From the NCBI GenBank assembly GCA_902598525.1, contig CACKBZ010000006.1:1-62606 (forward strand): a stretch of 62,606 nucleotides of DNA. Direction: 5' to 3'. Shown here piece by piece: positions 34,199 through 44,702 of this stretch (position 1 is its first letter; each line of letters starts with the position of its first letter). Origin of the DNA: an uncultured Bacteroidota bacterium. GTDB lineage: Bacteria; Bacteroidota; Bacteroidia; Flavobacteriales; Flavobacteriaceae. The position numbers and the translations under genes are program-made. The notes below the pieces were generated by a model, which ran no database searches, was not told the DNA's origin, and was given only the letters and a program-made list of their open reading frames with translations.

Positions 34199-36041
34199 TT
34201 ATTGTAAAATTTTGAAATTTATATGGCTTTTCATATTCAGCTAAAAGGCTACCATTTATCATTCTACTTTCTAGCCATTTTCTTTCAATATTTCCAGTTA
34301 AATATTTTTCTATGATAAGGCTGGCAATAGGAGCTGCCCACCTACTTCCCCAATATCCATTTTCAACAAAAACTGAAACAACAATTTTTGGATCCTCAGC
34401 AGGTGCAAAAGCTATAAAAGTTGAATGATCAGTTAGTTGTTTTTTTTCTCCTTCAATTAATATAAAGTTTTCAACAGTTCCAGTTTTTCCAGCAACATTA
34501 ATATTTTTAATTTTAGCAATTCTAGCAGTACCTCTCTCTACAACATCGACCATGCCATCAATAATTACCTCAAAGTTTTCTTTATCAATAGATGTAAAAT
34601 TTTTTTCAAAACTAATATTTGTCTGATTATTAATTTTTTTTACGAAATGAGGTTTATAAAAAAATCCCCTATTTGCAATAGCAGAGGCAAAGTTGGCCAT
34701 TTGAATAGGAGTTGTTAGTATCTCACCCTGTCCAATAGAATTTGATATTGTTGTTGATGCACTCCATCGATTATTACCATAGAATCTATCATAGTAGTTT
34801 GACTCTGGAATAAAACCTTTTTTACCTATAAATAAATCATATCCAAGATAATCTCCAAGACCAAAACTCTTAATATGATTACTCCAGCTATCTAAACCAA
34901 GGCTAGGAGAGTCATACTTGTCAATTATTCTTTTGTAAGTTTTGGCAAAATATGTATTACACGAGTTATAAATACCCTTTCTTAGATTACTAATTGTACC
35001 TAATTCATTATGACAAGCCATAAAAGCATTCCTTGCATAATAATGGCCTGCATTGCATGTAAACGAAGTTTTTTCATCAATTACCCCCTCTTGAAGTCCA
35101 ATTAAAGCATTAAGTATTTTCATTGGAGATCCAGGTGAGTATTGAGCCTGAAGGGCTCTATCAAATAAGGGTTTGTTAATTGTGTCCTTCAGTAATTTTT
35201 GAAAGTTAGCTCCTCTATCTTGACCTATAAATTGATTAGACTGGTATGTTGGGGCACTAACTAAAGTTAGTACCTCTCCAGAAGATGGTTCAATTGCAAC
35301 AATTCCTCCTTTCTTATTTTTTAACAAACTTTCAGCATACTCTTGAAGTTTAATATCAATAGTTAAAGTAAGATTATCAGCCTTTTTTGGAGATATATCT
35401 TGTTTAGAATCATCATATGGACCTATAATTCTGTTAAATCTATCTTTTTGAAAATATCTCTTACCTTTTACTCCTTTTAAATTATCTTCATAAAAGCTCT
35501 CAATACCCTGCTTTCCAATCATCTCTCCTTTCTCATAATAAGGATTAGAGTTTATATCATTTTGATCAACCTCACTTGTATAACCAATCACATTACTAGC
35601 AAAAGGTCTTATGTAATCTCTAACAGACTTTTTTCTAAGGTAAAATCCATTAAATAACCAGATTTTTTCCTGTAAAAAAGCATTTTTTTCTTTTGAAATC
35701 TGAGATTCTATAACAGAAGGTAGTTTTGTTGAATATTTTCTTGCAGATAATATTCTTTTAGATAGATCATTTTGTTCAATTCCAATTAAATTTGATAATT
35801 GAATTGTATCAAATTCAACTGTATTTTCAGGTATAATAATCAACTCATACATTGGTTGATTTGCTACTAATAATTCACCGTTTCTATCAAAAATTAAACC
35901 CCTTTCTGGATATACTGAAATTTCTTGTATTGCAAAGTCTCTGTTAAAGGAACCTTTGGAAAGCTGAAGAGAAGCAAGCTGAATAATAAAAATTGCAGAG
36001 CTAATTATGGTAATCCAAATTAAGAGATTCTTTCTTATCAT
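34191..36041 (-). CDS. mrdA: penicillin-binding protein 2 (elongasome transpeptidase)
   Basis: Cross-links peptidoglycan during cell elongation. The 616-residue protein has an N-terminal membrane anchor (about 5-25), a pedestal domain with YPERGLIFDRNGELLVANQP, and a transpeptidase domain. The catalytic Ser and Lys are in YSPGSPMKI, SxN is represented by YNSCNTYF, and the KTGT box is in AGKTGTVEN. The start is 2 bases past the end of mreD and the stop overlaps rodA, giving tight coupling across the operon. Confidence 0.96.
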   Translation of the reverse strand: MIRKNLLIWITIISSAIFIIQLASLQLSKGSFNRDFAIQEISVYPERGLIFDRNGELLVANQPMYELIIIPENTVEFDTIQLSNLIGIEQNDLSKRILSARKYSTKLPSVIESQISKEKNAFLQEKIWLFNGFYLRKKSVRDYIRPFASNVIGYTSEVDQNDINSNPYYEKGEMIGKQGIESFYEDNLKGVKGKRYFQKDRFNRIIGPYDDSKQDISPKKADNLTLTIDIKLQEYAESLLKNKKGGIVAIEPSSGEVLTLVSAPTYQSNQFIGQDRGANFQKLLKDTINKPLFDRALQAQYSPGSPMKILNALIGLQEGVIDEKTSFTCNAGHYYARNAFMACHNELGTISNLRKGIYNSCNTYFAKTYKRIIDKYDSPSLGLDSWSNHIKSFGLGDYLGYDLFIGKKGFIPESNYYDRFYGNNRWSASTTISNSIGQGEILTTPIQMANFASAIANRGFFYKPHFVKKINNQTNISFEKNFTSIDKENFEVIIDGMVDVVERGTARIAKIKNINVAGKTGTVENFILIEGEKKQLTDHSTFIAFAPAEDPKIVVSVFVENGYWGSRWAAPIASLIIEKYLTGNIERKWLESRMINGSLLAEYEKPYKFQNFTINE

Positions 36042-36043
36042 TT

Positions 36044-36544
36044 TTATTTATCAAAGATTAACTTAGAGATAATCCAAATAATTATAAAGTTAACAATTGA
36101 ATTAATAAGAGTATATAAAAATATAGTTAATGTAAATTCAAGTTTAAAAAAGATTAAAGAAAAATAAATTAATGAATGAAGAAAAATGATTATTAAAAAA
36201 TATGTAATTCTGTTTGTTAGTTGAGTTCCGCTAATCATTGCTAATGGTAATATAGAGTTAACTCCAAACGAATATTTCTCAATTTTTTCTTTTAAATAAC
36301 ATACTGTGATTGAGGCTAGTGTATGAATACCGTAGGTTTGCATTGATAAATCAATAATTAGCCCAACTAAGAATCCAAATATTATTAAATATGTTTTATC
36401 ATACGATGTTTTATAGAGGATGAATAATGAGACATATATAAATGGATTTATAGTTCCAAAAAGATTCATATGATTGAAAATCAATAATTGAGCTAATATT
36501 ATTATTATTGATAAAATTATATCTCTGGCTAATTCTCTATTCAT
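36044..36544 (-). CDS. mreD: rod shape-determining protein MreD
   Basis: Integral membrane component of the elongasome, 166 residues with about five hydrophobic helices. Sequence conservation in MreD is low, and the call rests on hydropathy, length, the segment GFLVGLIIDLSMQTYGIHTLAS (which resembles flavobacterial MreD) and its place between mreC and mrdA. It overlaps the end of mreC by 8 bases. Confidence 0.9.
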   Translation of the reverse strand: MNRELARDIILSIIIILAQLLIFNHMNLFGTINPFIYVSLFILYKTSYDKTYLIIFGFLVGLIIDLSMQTYGIHTLASITVCYLKEKIEKYSFGVNSILPLAMISGTQLTNRITYFLIIIFLHSLIYFSLIFFKLEFTLTIFLYTLINSIVNFIIIWIISKLIFDK

Positions 36545-37340
36545 TTAATAAGAATTTAATTTCCTCATTATCAGTTCGCTCTAATATGTAAAGGTTAGAA
36601 AGTGAAGAAAAGTCATTGAAAATTGATACATCTATAGAATAATATCCTTCTAGTGAAGTGTTGTTATAATCTTCTATTTTACCAATTGGTATTCCTTTAG
36701 GGAAATAAAATGACATACCACCAGTTACAATTGTATCACCAACTTTAATTGAGCTACTTAGAGGAATATCATTAAGTTGAACAATCCTGGGATCTAATCC
36801 GTCCCAACTTATTGATCCAATAGTAGAAGAATTCTTCAAAATAGCATTTATTCTTAGATCTGTATTAAGTAATGAAACAATTGAAGAGTAATTATCTGTT
36901 ATATTCTTAATAACTCCAACAACCCCTTTCGAAGATATAACCCCCATATCACTGGTTATTCCATCAAATTCACCTTTGTTGATTACAATAATGTTTTTAT
37001 TCTTATTGATTGAATTCAATATTACTTTTGCACTAATGGTTTTATCAATTTTACTTTCAGAAATATTGCTTTTATTAGAGATACCAATAAGTTGAGATTC
37101 AATTTTTTTTAATTCTAGGTTTTCTTCAATTAGTTTACTGTTCTCCTCTTTAAGATTAAAATAAGAATTTATATTTGAGTATATAATAGATGTTGAACCT
37201 GAAATAAATGTTCCAATTTTCCCAATCCCAGAGTAGTGAATTGAACTATTATTGTATAAATAGTTAAAAGAAATAAATGAGAGTAAAAGATATATAATTA
37301 AGTTCCTATTCTTAATTATGGAATTAATTATTGATTGCAT
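36537..37340 (-). CDS. mreC: rod shape-determining protein MreC
   Basis: Periplasmic scaffold of the elongasome, anchored by one N-terminal helix (about 12-30) and followed by a short coiled coil (EENSKLIEENLELKKIESQL, about 65-85). The beta-barrel core shows GEFDGITSDMGVISSKGVVGV, RIVQLNDIPLSSSIKVGDTIVTGG and FPKGIPIGKIEDY, all MreC hallmarks. The length of 267 residues is normal. It lies 6 bases past mreB. Confidence 0.95.
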   Translation of the reverse strand: MQSIINSIIKNRNLIIYLLLSFISFNYLYNNSSIHYSGIGKIGTFISGSTSIIYSNINSYFNLKEENSKLIEENLELKKIESQLIGISNKSNISESKIDKTISAKVILNSINKNKNIIVINKGEFDGITSDMGVISSKGVVGVIKNITDNYSSIVSLLNTDLRINAILKNSSTIGSISWDGLDPRIVQLNDIPLSSSIKVGDTIVTGGMSFYFPKGIPIGKIEDYNNTSLEGYYSIDVSIFNDFSSLSNLYILERTDNEEIKFLLNE

Positions 37341-37346
37341 TAAAAA

Positions 37347-38366
37347 TTACTTGATTAAAACAGACTTAAATTTATCTATATTCTTCAAGGCAATTCCGGT
37401 ACCTCTAACTACTGCTTGAAGCGGATCTTCAGCAATGTAAACAGGTAGATCAGTTTTTTTAGATAACCTTTCATCTAATCCTCTAAGAAGTGCTCCCCCT
37501 CCAGCTAAATATATTCCTGTATTATAAATATCAGCTGCAAGTTCTGGAGGCGTTTGAGATAGAGTCTCCATAATTGAGTCCTCAATTCTTATTACAGATT
37601 TGTCAATTGCCTTTGCAACTTCTATGTATGATATTATCTTCTCCTTGGGTTTCCCTGATAAAAGATCTCTTCCTTGAACATGCATATCTTCAGGAGGATC
37701 ATCCAAACTCTCAGTTACAGACCCAACTTCAATTTTTATTTTTTCTGCTGTCCTATCACCGATATATAAATTATGTTTTGTTCTCATGTAGTATACTATA
37801 TCATTAGTAAGCATATCACCAGCAACTTTTAATGACTTTTCGCAGACTATACCAGCTAGTGCAATAACAGCAATTTCAGTTGTCCCACCTCCAATATCAA
37901 CAACCATATTACCTTTTGGCTTTACTATATCAATTCCAATACCAATAGCTGCTGCCATGGGCTCATGAATTAAGTAAACTTCCTTTCCGTTAACTCTTTC
38001 AGCAGATTCTTTTACAGCTCTCATTTCAACTTCTGTGATTCCTGAAGGAATACAAATCACCATCGTTAAAGAAGGAGAAAACCATCTTTTTTTTAAAGTA
38101 GGTATGCTTCTTATTAACTCACTAATCATTTTTTCTGATGCCTCAAAATCTGCAATAACTCCATCCTTAAGAGGTCTAATTGTTTTAATGTTTTCATGAG
38201 TTTTCCCTTGCATAAATTTAGCTTCCTCACCAATTGCAATTATTTTTTTTGTGGTCCTATCCATTGCAACAATTGAAGGACTATTAATCACAACTTTATC
38301 ATTATGAATAATTAATGTGTTTGCAGTCCCAAGATCAATAGCTATTTCCTCTGTGAAAAATCCCAT
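37347..38366 (-). CDS. mreB: rod shape-determining protein MreB
   Basis: Bacterial actin that positions cell-wall synthesis. The ATG at 38366 gives MGFFTEEIAIDLGTANTLII, the family N-terminus; a TTG at 38378 would add four residues and is not needed. The nucleotide-binding motifs are DLGTANT (phosphate 1), VVDIGGGTTEIAVIAL (phosphate 2) and GIYLAGGGALLRGLDE (adenosine). Length is 339 residues. It lies 32 bases downstream of purH and begins the shape operon. Confidence 0.96.
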   Translation of the reverse strand: MGFFTEEIAIDLGTANTLIIHNDKVVINSPSIVAMDRTTKKIIAIGEEAKFMQGKTHENIKTIRPLKDGVIADFEASEKMISELIRSIPTLKKRWFSPSLTMVICIPSGITEVEMRAVKESAERVNGKEVYLIHEPMAAAIGIGIDIVKPKGNMVVDIGGGTTEIAVIALAGIVCEKSLKVAGDMLTNDIVYYMRTKHNLYIGDRTAEKIKIEVGSVTESLDDPPEDMHVQGRDLLSGKPKEKIISYIEVAKAIDKSVIRIEDSIMETLSQTPPELAADIYNTGIYLAGGGALLRGLDERLSKKTDLPVYIAEDPLQAVVRGTGIALKNIDKFKSVLIK

Positions 38367-38398
38367 AATAGTCTGCAAAGTTAGTTAAATAATAACAA

Positions 38399-39910
38399 TT
38401 AATGTCTAAAATGTCTTATTCCTGAAAAAACCATAGACATCCCATTTTTATTACAAAAATCAATGGAATCCTGATCTTTAATTGAACCTCCTGGTTGAAC
38501 AATATAATTTATATTATTTGCATGTGATATTTCTACACAATCTGAAAATGGAAAGAAAGCGTCACTTGCTAGACAAGATTCACTCAAATCAAAACCAAAT
38601 TTTTTAGATTTTTCAATTGCTTGATTTAATGCATCTATTCTTGATACTTGACCCATTCCAGATCCAATTAATTGTTTGTTTTTTACAATTGCTATACAAT
38701 TCGATTTTGTATGTTTTGCAATAATTGATGCTAATACAAGATCATCAGATTTCGAAGAATTTGGGGATATTTTTGTAACAACTTTAAAATCATCAAATTT
38801 ATCAATTTTACCATCAAGATCTTGCTCAAGTATACCATTGAGGCATGATCGAGTTTGTAATTTATTTATTGAGTAAGATTTTAATTTTATAATTATCCTG
38901 TTCTTTTTTGATTTTAATAAATCCAATGCACTATCACTATAATTTGGTGCAATTAAAACTTCAAAAAATAGTTTATTAATCTCCCTGGCAGTTTCCATGT
39001 CAATAATTTGGTTAGAAGTTAAAATTCCACCAAAAGCAGATACATTATCACATGATAGTGCATCTAAATATGCATCAAACATATTATCTCTTAAAGCAAC
39101 ACCACATGGGTTGTTATGCTTATGTATTAAAAAAACTGATTTTTTTGTTTCTAAATCATTAAGAAGTCCTAGTGCTGAATCTATATCTAAAAGATTATTG
39201 TATGAGATATCTTTGCCATGTATTTGTTCAAATATTTTATCAATTTGACCTATAAATCTACCTTTTTGATGAGGATTCTCTCCATATCTTAACTCTTTAA
39301 TAGTGTCCTTCTCGAAATTTATATTAATATTCTCACTACCTAAATAAGAGTATATTTTACAGTCGTAATCTGAGCTTTTTTGGAATGCTTCATATGCGAG
39401 TTTCTTTCTATATTCTATATCTGTTTTACAACCATTATTTAAAATACTAACCAATTCATCGTATTGATCTTTAGATGAAATACAAACAACATTTTCATAA
39501 TTTTTTGCTGCAGCTCTAATTAGAGAAACCCCCCCTATATCAATCTTTTCAATTATGTCTTCATGATTATTTGAATTTTTAACAGTATTTTCGAAAGGAT
39601 ATAGGTCAACTACTACAAGATCTATATCAGGAATTTCATATTTTTTTGACTCATCTAGGTCAGACTTTGACTTTGTCTTTAATATTCCACCAAACACCTT
39701 TGGATGAAGTGTTTTTACTCTTCCATTTAAAATAGATGGATATGATGTTAAGTCCTCAACCTTTTTAATTTTGATCCCGAGTTGTTTTATGTAATCAAAA
39801 GTACCTCCGGTAGAATATATTTCAATGTCATTGTTTGAAAGAATATGACATATATTTTCAATTTTATTTTTATCAAAAACAGAGATTAGTGCTGAAGAAA
39901 TTTTTTTCAT
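38399..39910 (-). CDS. purH: bifunctional AICAR formyltransferase/IMP cyclohydrolase
   Basis: Catalyses the last two steps of IMP synthesis. The N-terminal cyclohydrolase domain has ALISVFDKNKIE, YSTGGTFDYIKQ, NGRVKTLHPKVFGGIL and VVVDLYPFE (about residues 1-150). The formyltransferase domain carries the catalytic LIHKHNNPCGVAL near 265, SDAFFPFSDCVE near 440 and VQPGGSIKDQD near 470. The length of 503 residues is normal. It is followed on the same strand by mreB, a standard flavobacterial order. Confidence 0.97.
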   Translation of the reverse strand: MKKISSALISVFDKNKIENICHILSNNDIEIYSTGGTFDYIKQLGIKIKKVEDLTSYPSILNGRVKTLHPKVFGGILKTKSKSDLDESKKYEIPDIDLVVVDLYPFENTVKNSNNHEDIIEKIDIGGVSLIRAAAKNYENVVCISSKDQYDELVSILNNGCKTDIEYRKKLAYEAFQKSSDYDCKIYSYLGSENININFEKDTIKELRYGENPHQKGRFIGQIDKIFEQIHGKDISYNNLLDIDSALGLLNDLETKKSVFLIHKHNNPCGVALRDNMFDAYLDALSCDNVSAFGGILTSNQIIDMETAREINKLFFEVLIAPNYSDSALDLLKSKKNRIIIKLKSYSINKLQTRSCLNGILEQDLDGKIDKFDDFKVVTKISPNSSKSDDLVLASIIAKHTKSNCIAIVKNKQLIGSGMGQVSRIDALNQAIEKSKKFGFDLSESCLASDAFFPFSDCVEISHANNINYIVQPGGSIKDQDSIDFCNKNGMSMVFSGIRHFRH

Positions 39911-39932
39911 AAAAAGAAAAACAAAAGTACAA

Positions 39933-39959
39933 AAAAACCTGCTCTAAAGCAGGTTTTTA
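39933..39959 (-). terminator. intrinsic terminator after groEL
   Basis: AAAAACCTGCT pairs with AGCAGGTTTTT around a short loop, with a T tract on the minus strand. It lies 18 bases past the groEL stop and before purH. Confidence 0.85.
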
Positions 39960-39976
39960 TATTTGCTGTAAAATTA

Positions 39977-41626
<1,650 letters not shown>

Positions 41627-41905
41627 TTATACAATTGCAAGGATATCACTTTCTTTCATTATCAGGTAATCCATACCTTCATGTTGAAGTTCAGTCCCAG
41701 CATATTTTCCATAAAGAACAATATCACCAGCTTTAAGTGTAACTGGATTTTCTTTAGTTCCAGGTCCAACTGCAATAATTTTACCTCTTTGAGGTTTTTC
41801 TTTAGCAGTATCTGGAATTATTATACCAGATGAAGTAGTAGTTTCAGCTTCATAGGGCTGAACTAATACTCTGTCTGCAAGTGGTTTAATATTAATTTTA
41901 CTCAT
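41627..41905 (-). CDS. groS: 10-kDa co-chaperonin GroES
   Basis: Seven-fold lid of the chaperonin, 92 residues. [20 protein letters not shown], the mobile loop followed by [17 protein letters not shown], and [14 protein letters not shown] are diagnostic. It is the first gene of groES-groEL. A 13-base palindrome lies about 70 bases upstream of its start. No CIRCE element is visible. Confidence 0.97.
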   Translation of the reverse strand: MSKINIKPLADRVLVQPYEAETTTSSGIIIPDTAKEKPQRGKIIAVGPGTKENPVTLKAGDIVLYGKYAGTELQHEGMDYLIMKESDILAIV

Positions 41906-41972
41906 TTCTTTTATTTTAAGATTTTCATAAACTATGCCATTATATTAAAAAATTATGAAATAGTGTTTTTTA

Positions 41973-41985
41973 TGACATAATGTCA
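41973..41985. repeat. perfect palindrome upstream of groES, candidate operator
   Basis: TGACAT-A-ATGTCA is a perfect 6-base inverted repeat with a one-base centre, ending on the base before the secG stop codon and 68-80 bases upstream of the groES ATG. It has no T tract suited to terminating the minus-strand secG transcript. It may be a regulator-binding site for groESL or a chance palindrome. Confidence 0.35.
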
Positions 41986-42330
41986 CTAATCATCAATATT
42001 CTCAATAGGAATTTCAGGGATATTTTGTTCTGGAATTTCAGGGATATTCTGTTCTGGAATTGATTCGTCAATTAAAATTGAGTCAGTATTATCCGAGTCG
42101 TTAATTAAAGTTACATTTGAAATTAGAATCAATACAAGAATAATTATTGCAAGAGCCCAAGTGCTTTTATCTAAGAAATCCGTAGTACTTTTTACACCAC
42201 CTATTTGTTGTTGACCACCACCAAAGGTAGAAGAAAGACCTCCACCCTTAGGGTTTTGTACCATTATTACTAGAATTAATAGAATACATACAAATAAAAT
42301 AAGTGACACTAATATCCAAAAGGTTCCCAT
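41986..42330 (-). CDS. secG: preprotein translocase subunit SecG
   Basis: Small membrane subunit of the SecYEG channel. Two hydrophobic helices (about 4-22 and 57-75) flank the signature VQNPKGGGLSSTFGGG. The acidic C-terminal tail contains a repeated IPEQNIPE motif encoded by a 24-base tandem repeat. At 114 residues it is normal for Bacteroidota, where the tail varies. Its start shares a base with the stop of the TPR-like gene upstream. Confidence 0.93.
   Translation of the reverse strand: MGTFWILVSLILFVCILLILVIMVQNPKGGGLSSTFGGGQQQIGGVKSTTDFLDKSTWALAIIILVLILISNVTLINDSDNTDSILIDESIPEQNIPEIPEQNIPEIPIENIDD
42008..42060 (-). repeat. 24-base tandem repeat in the secG tail
   Basis: Two adjacent 24-base units (42008-42031 and 42032-42055) differ at one base, and a third partial copy begins at 42056. 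They encode eight-residue units of the type NIPEIPEQ in the cytoplasmic or periplasmic tail of SecG. Confidence 0.85.
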
Positions 42331-42938
42331 TACTTGTTACTATTATTTTTAAGTTTTTTTATCCTTTTAATTTGGTTTGCAAATAAAATACTTTTTTTTG
42401 GATATTTCAAGCTTAATATCTCATATGCTTTTATTGCCTTGTTATATTTTTCCTGTTTTATATAGATTTTTGCTAATGTTTCAGTAATTAAATCATCCTT
42501 TAAATTTGAATTAACGGTTACATTACTTGAATCCTGGTGCTCTTCGTTAATTCTAATTCTTGGTGAATTCTTGATAAATTTATCAATTAAACCAATTTTT
42601 TCATCTAGACTAATTTGATTCTCACTTATGTTATCAAACCAATCTAAGAAAGAATGTTTTTCTGCTTTATCTAACTTTTCATTAATAAAATTTTCATCTT
42701 TATTATAAATCCACTTTCTTAAAACGGATCTGTTAAAACTAAGGATAGCAGTTCTTGGCAGCAATCTTTCAAATGATTCTTTTCCTTGAACCATAAGTGA
42801 TTTTAAGTAATATGCTGATGCTGACTGGAAAAAAGGATATTCGTTAAGAATCTCTCTTAAAATTAGACTTGTATTCTGATCTTTTGGATCAAATCTTTCT
42901 AATATTTTAAAATAAGCATCAGTATTTTTTTTCACCAT
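42330..42938 (-). CDS. hypothetical TPR-like protein between lptE and secG
   Basis: A 202-residue predicted soluble protein without a signal peptide. The N-terminal part (SLILREILNEYPFFQSASAY) and a C-terminal helical repeat (ETLAKIYIKQEKYNKAIKAY followed by EILSLKYPKKSILFANQI) resemble the TPR-type protein that regularly sits at this place in Bacteroidota. It is co-directional with lptE and overlaps it by 7 bases. The function is unknown; in context it may support envelope biogenesis. Confidence 0.82.
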   Translation of the reverse strand: MVKKNTDAYFKILERFDPKDQNTSLILREILNEYPFFQSASAYYLKSLMVQGKESFERLLPRTAILSFNRSVLRKWIYNKDENFINEKLDKAEKHSFLDWFDNISENQISLDEKIGLIDKFIKNSPRIRINEEHQDSSNVTVNSNLKDDLITETLAKIYIKQEKYNKAIKAYEILSLKYPKKSILFANQIKRIKKLKNNSNK

Positions 42939-43456
42939 TTAGCTAAAGTCTCATTAAAAATATCTTGTGTAATTCTTTCAAAAATCTCTTGAAGTGCAGA
43001 ATCTTTTATGTCATAAACTTGAAGATTACCTGGAAAATCATAATAAAATGAAAACCTTTTCTCTAGGTTGTCCTCATTGTTTAAAGTATTTTCATAGTTC
43101 ACTGCGACAGCCATAGTCAATCTATTTTGGGCTGCAGTAATTTCTGCAGTAGCAGCCATAGGAGTGACACTAAATTCAACAATTTCTCCACTGTAAATAA
43201 TATCACCACCTTGATTAACGAGGTTTAAACTTGTTTGATTAACAATTAAATCTTGAAGAGCAATAGTGAAATCTCTATCAAGGCCAGGCTCAACTGTAGA
43301 TCCCCGTCTACCCCCGGCTGTGTTTTCAAAATAGTCAACTTGAAAAGTTTCAACTCCTGGAGGAATTGATGAGCCAGTAAAACTGTATATACCACATGAT
43401 AAGCTTATGAAAGAAAGGCCTAAGACTAAATAGTATTTGTTATAATTCTGAAACAT
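42932..43456 (-). CDS. lptE: LPS assembly lipoprotein LptE
   Basis: Outer-membrane lipoprotein that plugs LptD in lipopolysaccharide insertion. The signal region ends in a lipobox (LSCG, Cys21). The mature protein starts with GIYSFTGSSIPPGVETFQVD and contains VEPGLDRDFTIALQDLI and the strand VEFSVTPMAATAEITAAQNR, which fit Bacteroidota LptE closely. The length of 174 residues is normal. It overlaps the end of the sigma54 regulator gene by 17 bases. Confidence 0.9.
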   Translation of the reverse strand: MFQNYNKYYLVLGLSFISLSCGIYSFTGSSIPPGVETFQVDYFENTAGGRRGSTVEPGLDRDFTIALQDLIVNQTSLNLVNQGGDIIYSGEIVEFSVTPMAATAEITAAQNRLTMAVAVNYENTLNNEDNLEKRFSFYYDFPGNLQVYDIKDSALQEIFERITQDIFNETLAKW

Positions 43457-44702
43457 CTCCTAAATTATGTTGTTTGATCTTTCTGTATAATGTTCTCTCT
43501 GATATACCAAGTTCTTTAGCAGCATTTTTTCTTTTTCCATTGGTCCTAATTAAAGCTTGCTTAATCATTTCTACTTCCTTGTCTTGAAGGGAGAGAGTCT
43601 CTTCCTCCTCAATAGTTTCTACATACTCATATTTGTCTTGTAATTTTTCTTCTGTATCAATATTTAAGTCAACTGGTCTATTATGTATTTGTTGATTATC
43701 ATAAGATTCCTTCTCTCCATAAATTTTATTAATTAAACCTTGATTCTTTTCTTTTATATCGCTGTTATCATCACCTTGCATTATTTCAAGAGTTAATTTT
43801 TTTAGATCATTTAAATCATTTTTCATATCAAATAAAACCTTATATAGTATTTCTCGTTCTGATGAAAAAGAGGATGAGTCTTCTTTAACATCTTCCAAAG
43901 TTGCAGGAAGTTCTGAAATTTTATTTGGAAGATAGTTATTTAAGATATCACTTTTAAGATTTCTCTCTTTTTCTAATATTGACATTTGTTCAGCAATATT
44001 CCTTAACTGTCTAATATTACCTTTCCAATCTTGTTGACAAAGTAAATTTTGAGCAGATTCATCAAGTCTTAAAGTTGGCATATTATATTTTTGAGCAAAA
44101 TCAGATGCAAATTTTCTAAATAATATTGGAATATCATCTTTCCTTTCCCTTAAAGGAGGAATATTAATGATTATAGTGCTAAGCCTGTAAAAAAGATCTT
44201 CTCTAAATTTTCCCTTCTTTATTGCTGCTTCCATGTTTACATTAGTGGCTGCAACTATTCTCACGTTAGTTTTTTGAACCTTTGATGATCCTACTTTAAT
44301 GTACTCTCCACTCTCAAGTATTCTTAGTAGTCTAACTTGAGTAGAAAGGGGAAGTTCACCAACTTCATCTAGAAAAATTGTACCTCCATCAGCTACTTCG
44401 AAGTAACCACTCCTATTTGTTGTAGCTCCGGTAAATGCACCCTTTTCGTGCCCAAATAATTCAGAATCAATCGTACCCTCAGGAATTGCTCCACAATTAA
44501 CTGCAATATATTTTGCATGTTTTCTATGGGAATATTGATGTATAATTTTAGGAATATTCTCTTTTCCAACACCACTTTCACCTGTAACAAGAACAGATAT
44601 ATCTGAGTTTGCAACTTGAATAGATTTTTCAAGGGCTCTGTTTAATTTTGGGTTATCTCCAATTATACCAAATCTTTGTTTTACAGATAAAACTGAATCC
44701 AT
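43440..44702 (-). CDS. sigma-54-dependent transcriptional activator (AAA+ with Fis-type HTH)
   Basis: Enhancer-binding activator of sigma54 RNA polymerase, 420 residues. It has no N-terminal receiver or sensor domain: the AAA+ domain begins near residue 12. Walker A appears as VTGESGVGKENIPK, the sigma54 contact loop as GAFTGATTNRSG and Walker B as GTIFLDEVGELP. The C-terminal Fis-type helix-turn-helix is NGKRKNAAKELGISERTLYRKI. A long acidic linker with a coiled coil separates the two. The gene shares a base with the miaB stop (TAATG). Its targets are not evident. Confidence 0.93.
   Translation of the reverse strand: MDSVLSVKQRFGIIGDNPKLNRALEKSIQVANSDISVLVTGESGVGKENIPKIIHQYSHRKHAKYIAVNCGAIPEGTIDSELFGHEKGAFTGATTNRSGYFEVADGGTIFLDEVGELPLSTQVRLLRILESGEYIKVGSSKVQKTNVRIVAATNVNMEAAIKKGKFREDLFYRLSTIIINIPPLRERKDDIPILFRKFASDFAQKYNMPTLRLDESAQNLLCQQDWKGNIRQLRNIAEQMSILEKERNLKSDILNNYLPNKISELPATLEDVKEDSSSFSSEREILYKVLFDMKNDLNDLKKLTLEIMQGDDNSDIKEKNQGLINKIYGEKESYDNQQIHNRPVDLNIDTEEKLQDKYEYVETIEEEETLSLQDKEVEMIKQALIRTNGKRKNAAKELGISERTLYRKIKQHNLGDVSEL

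Noticed and set aside
42008-42060. CRISPR-like direct repeat
   Set aside because: The units are contiguous with no spacers and are in frame in secG, so this is a coding tandem repeat.
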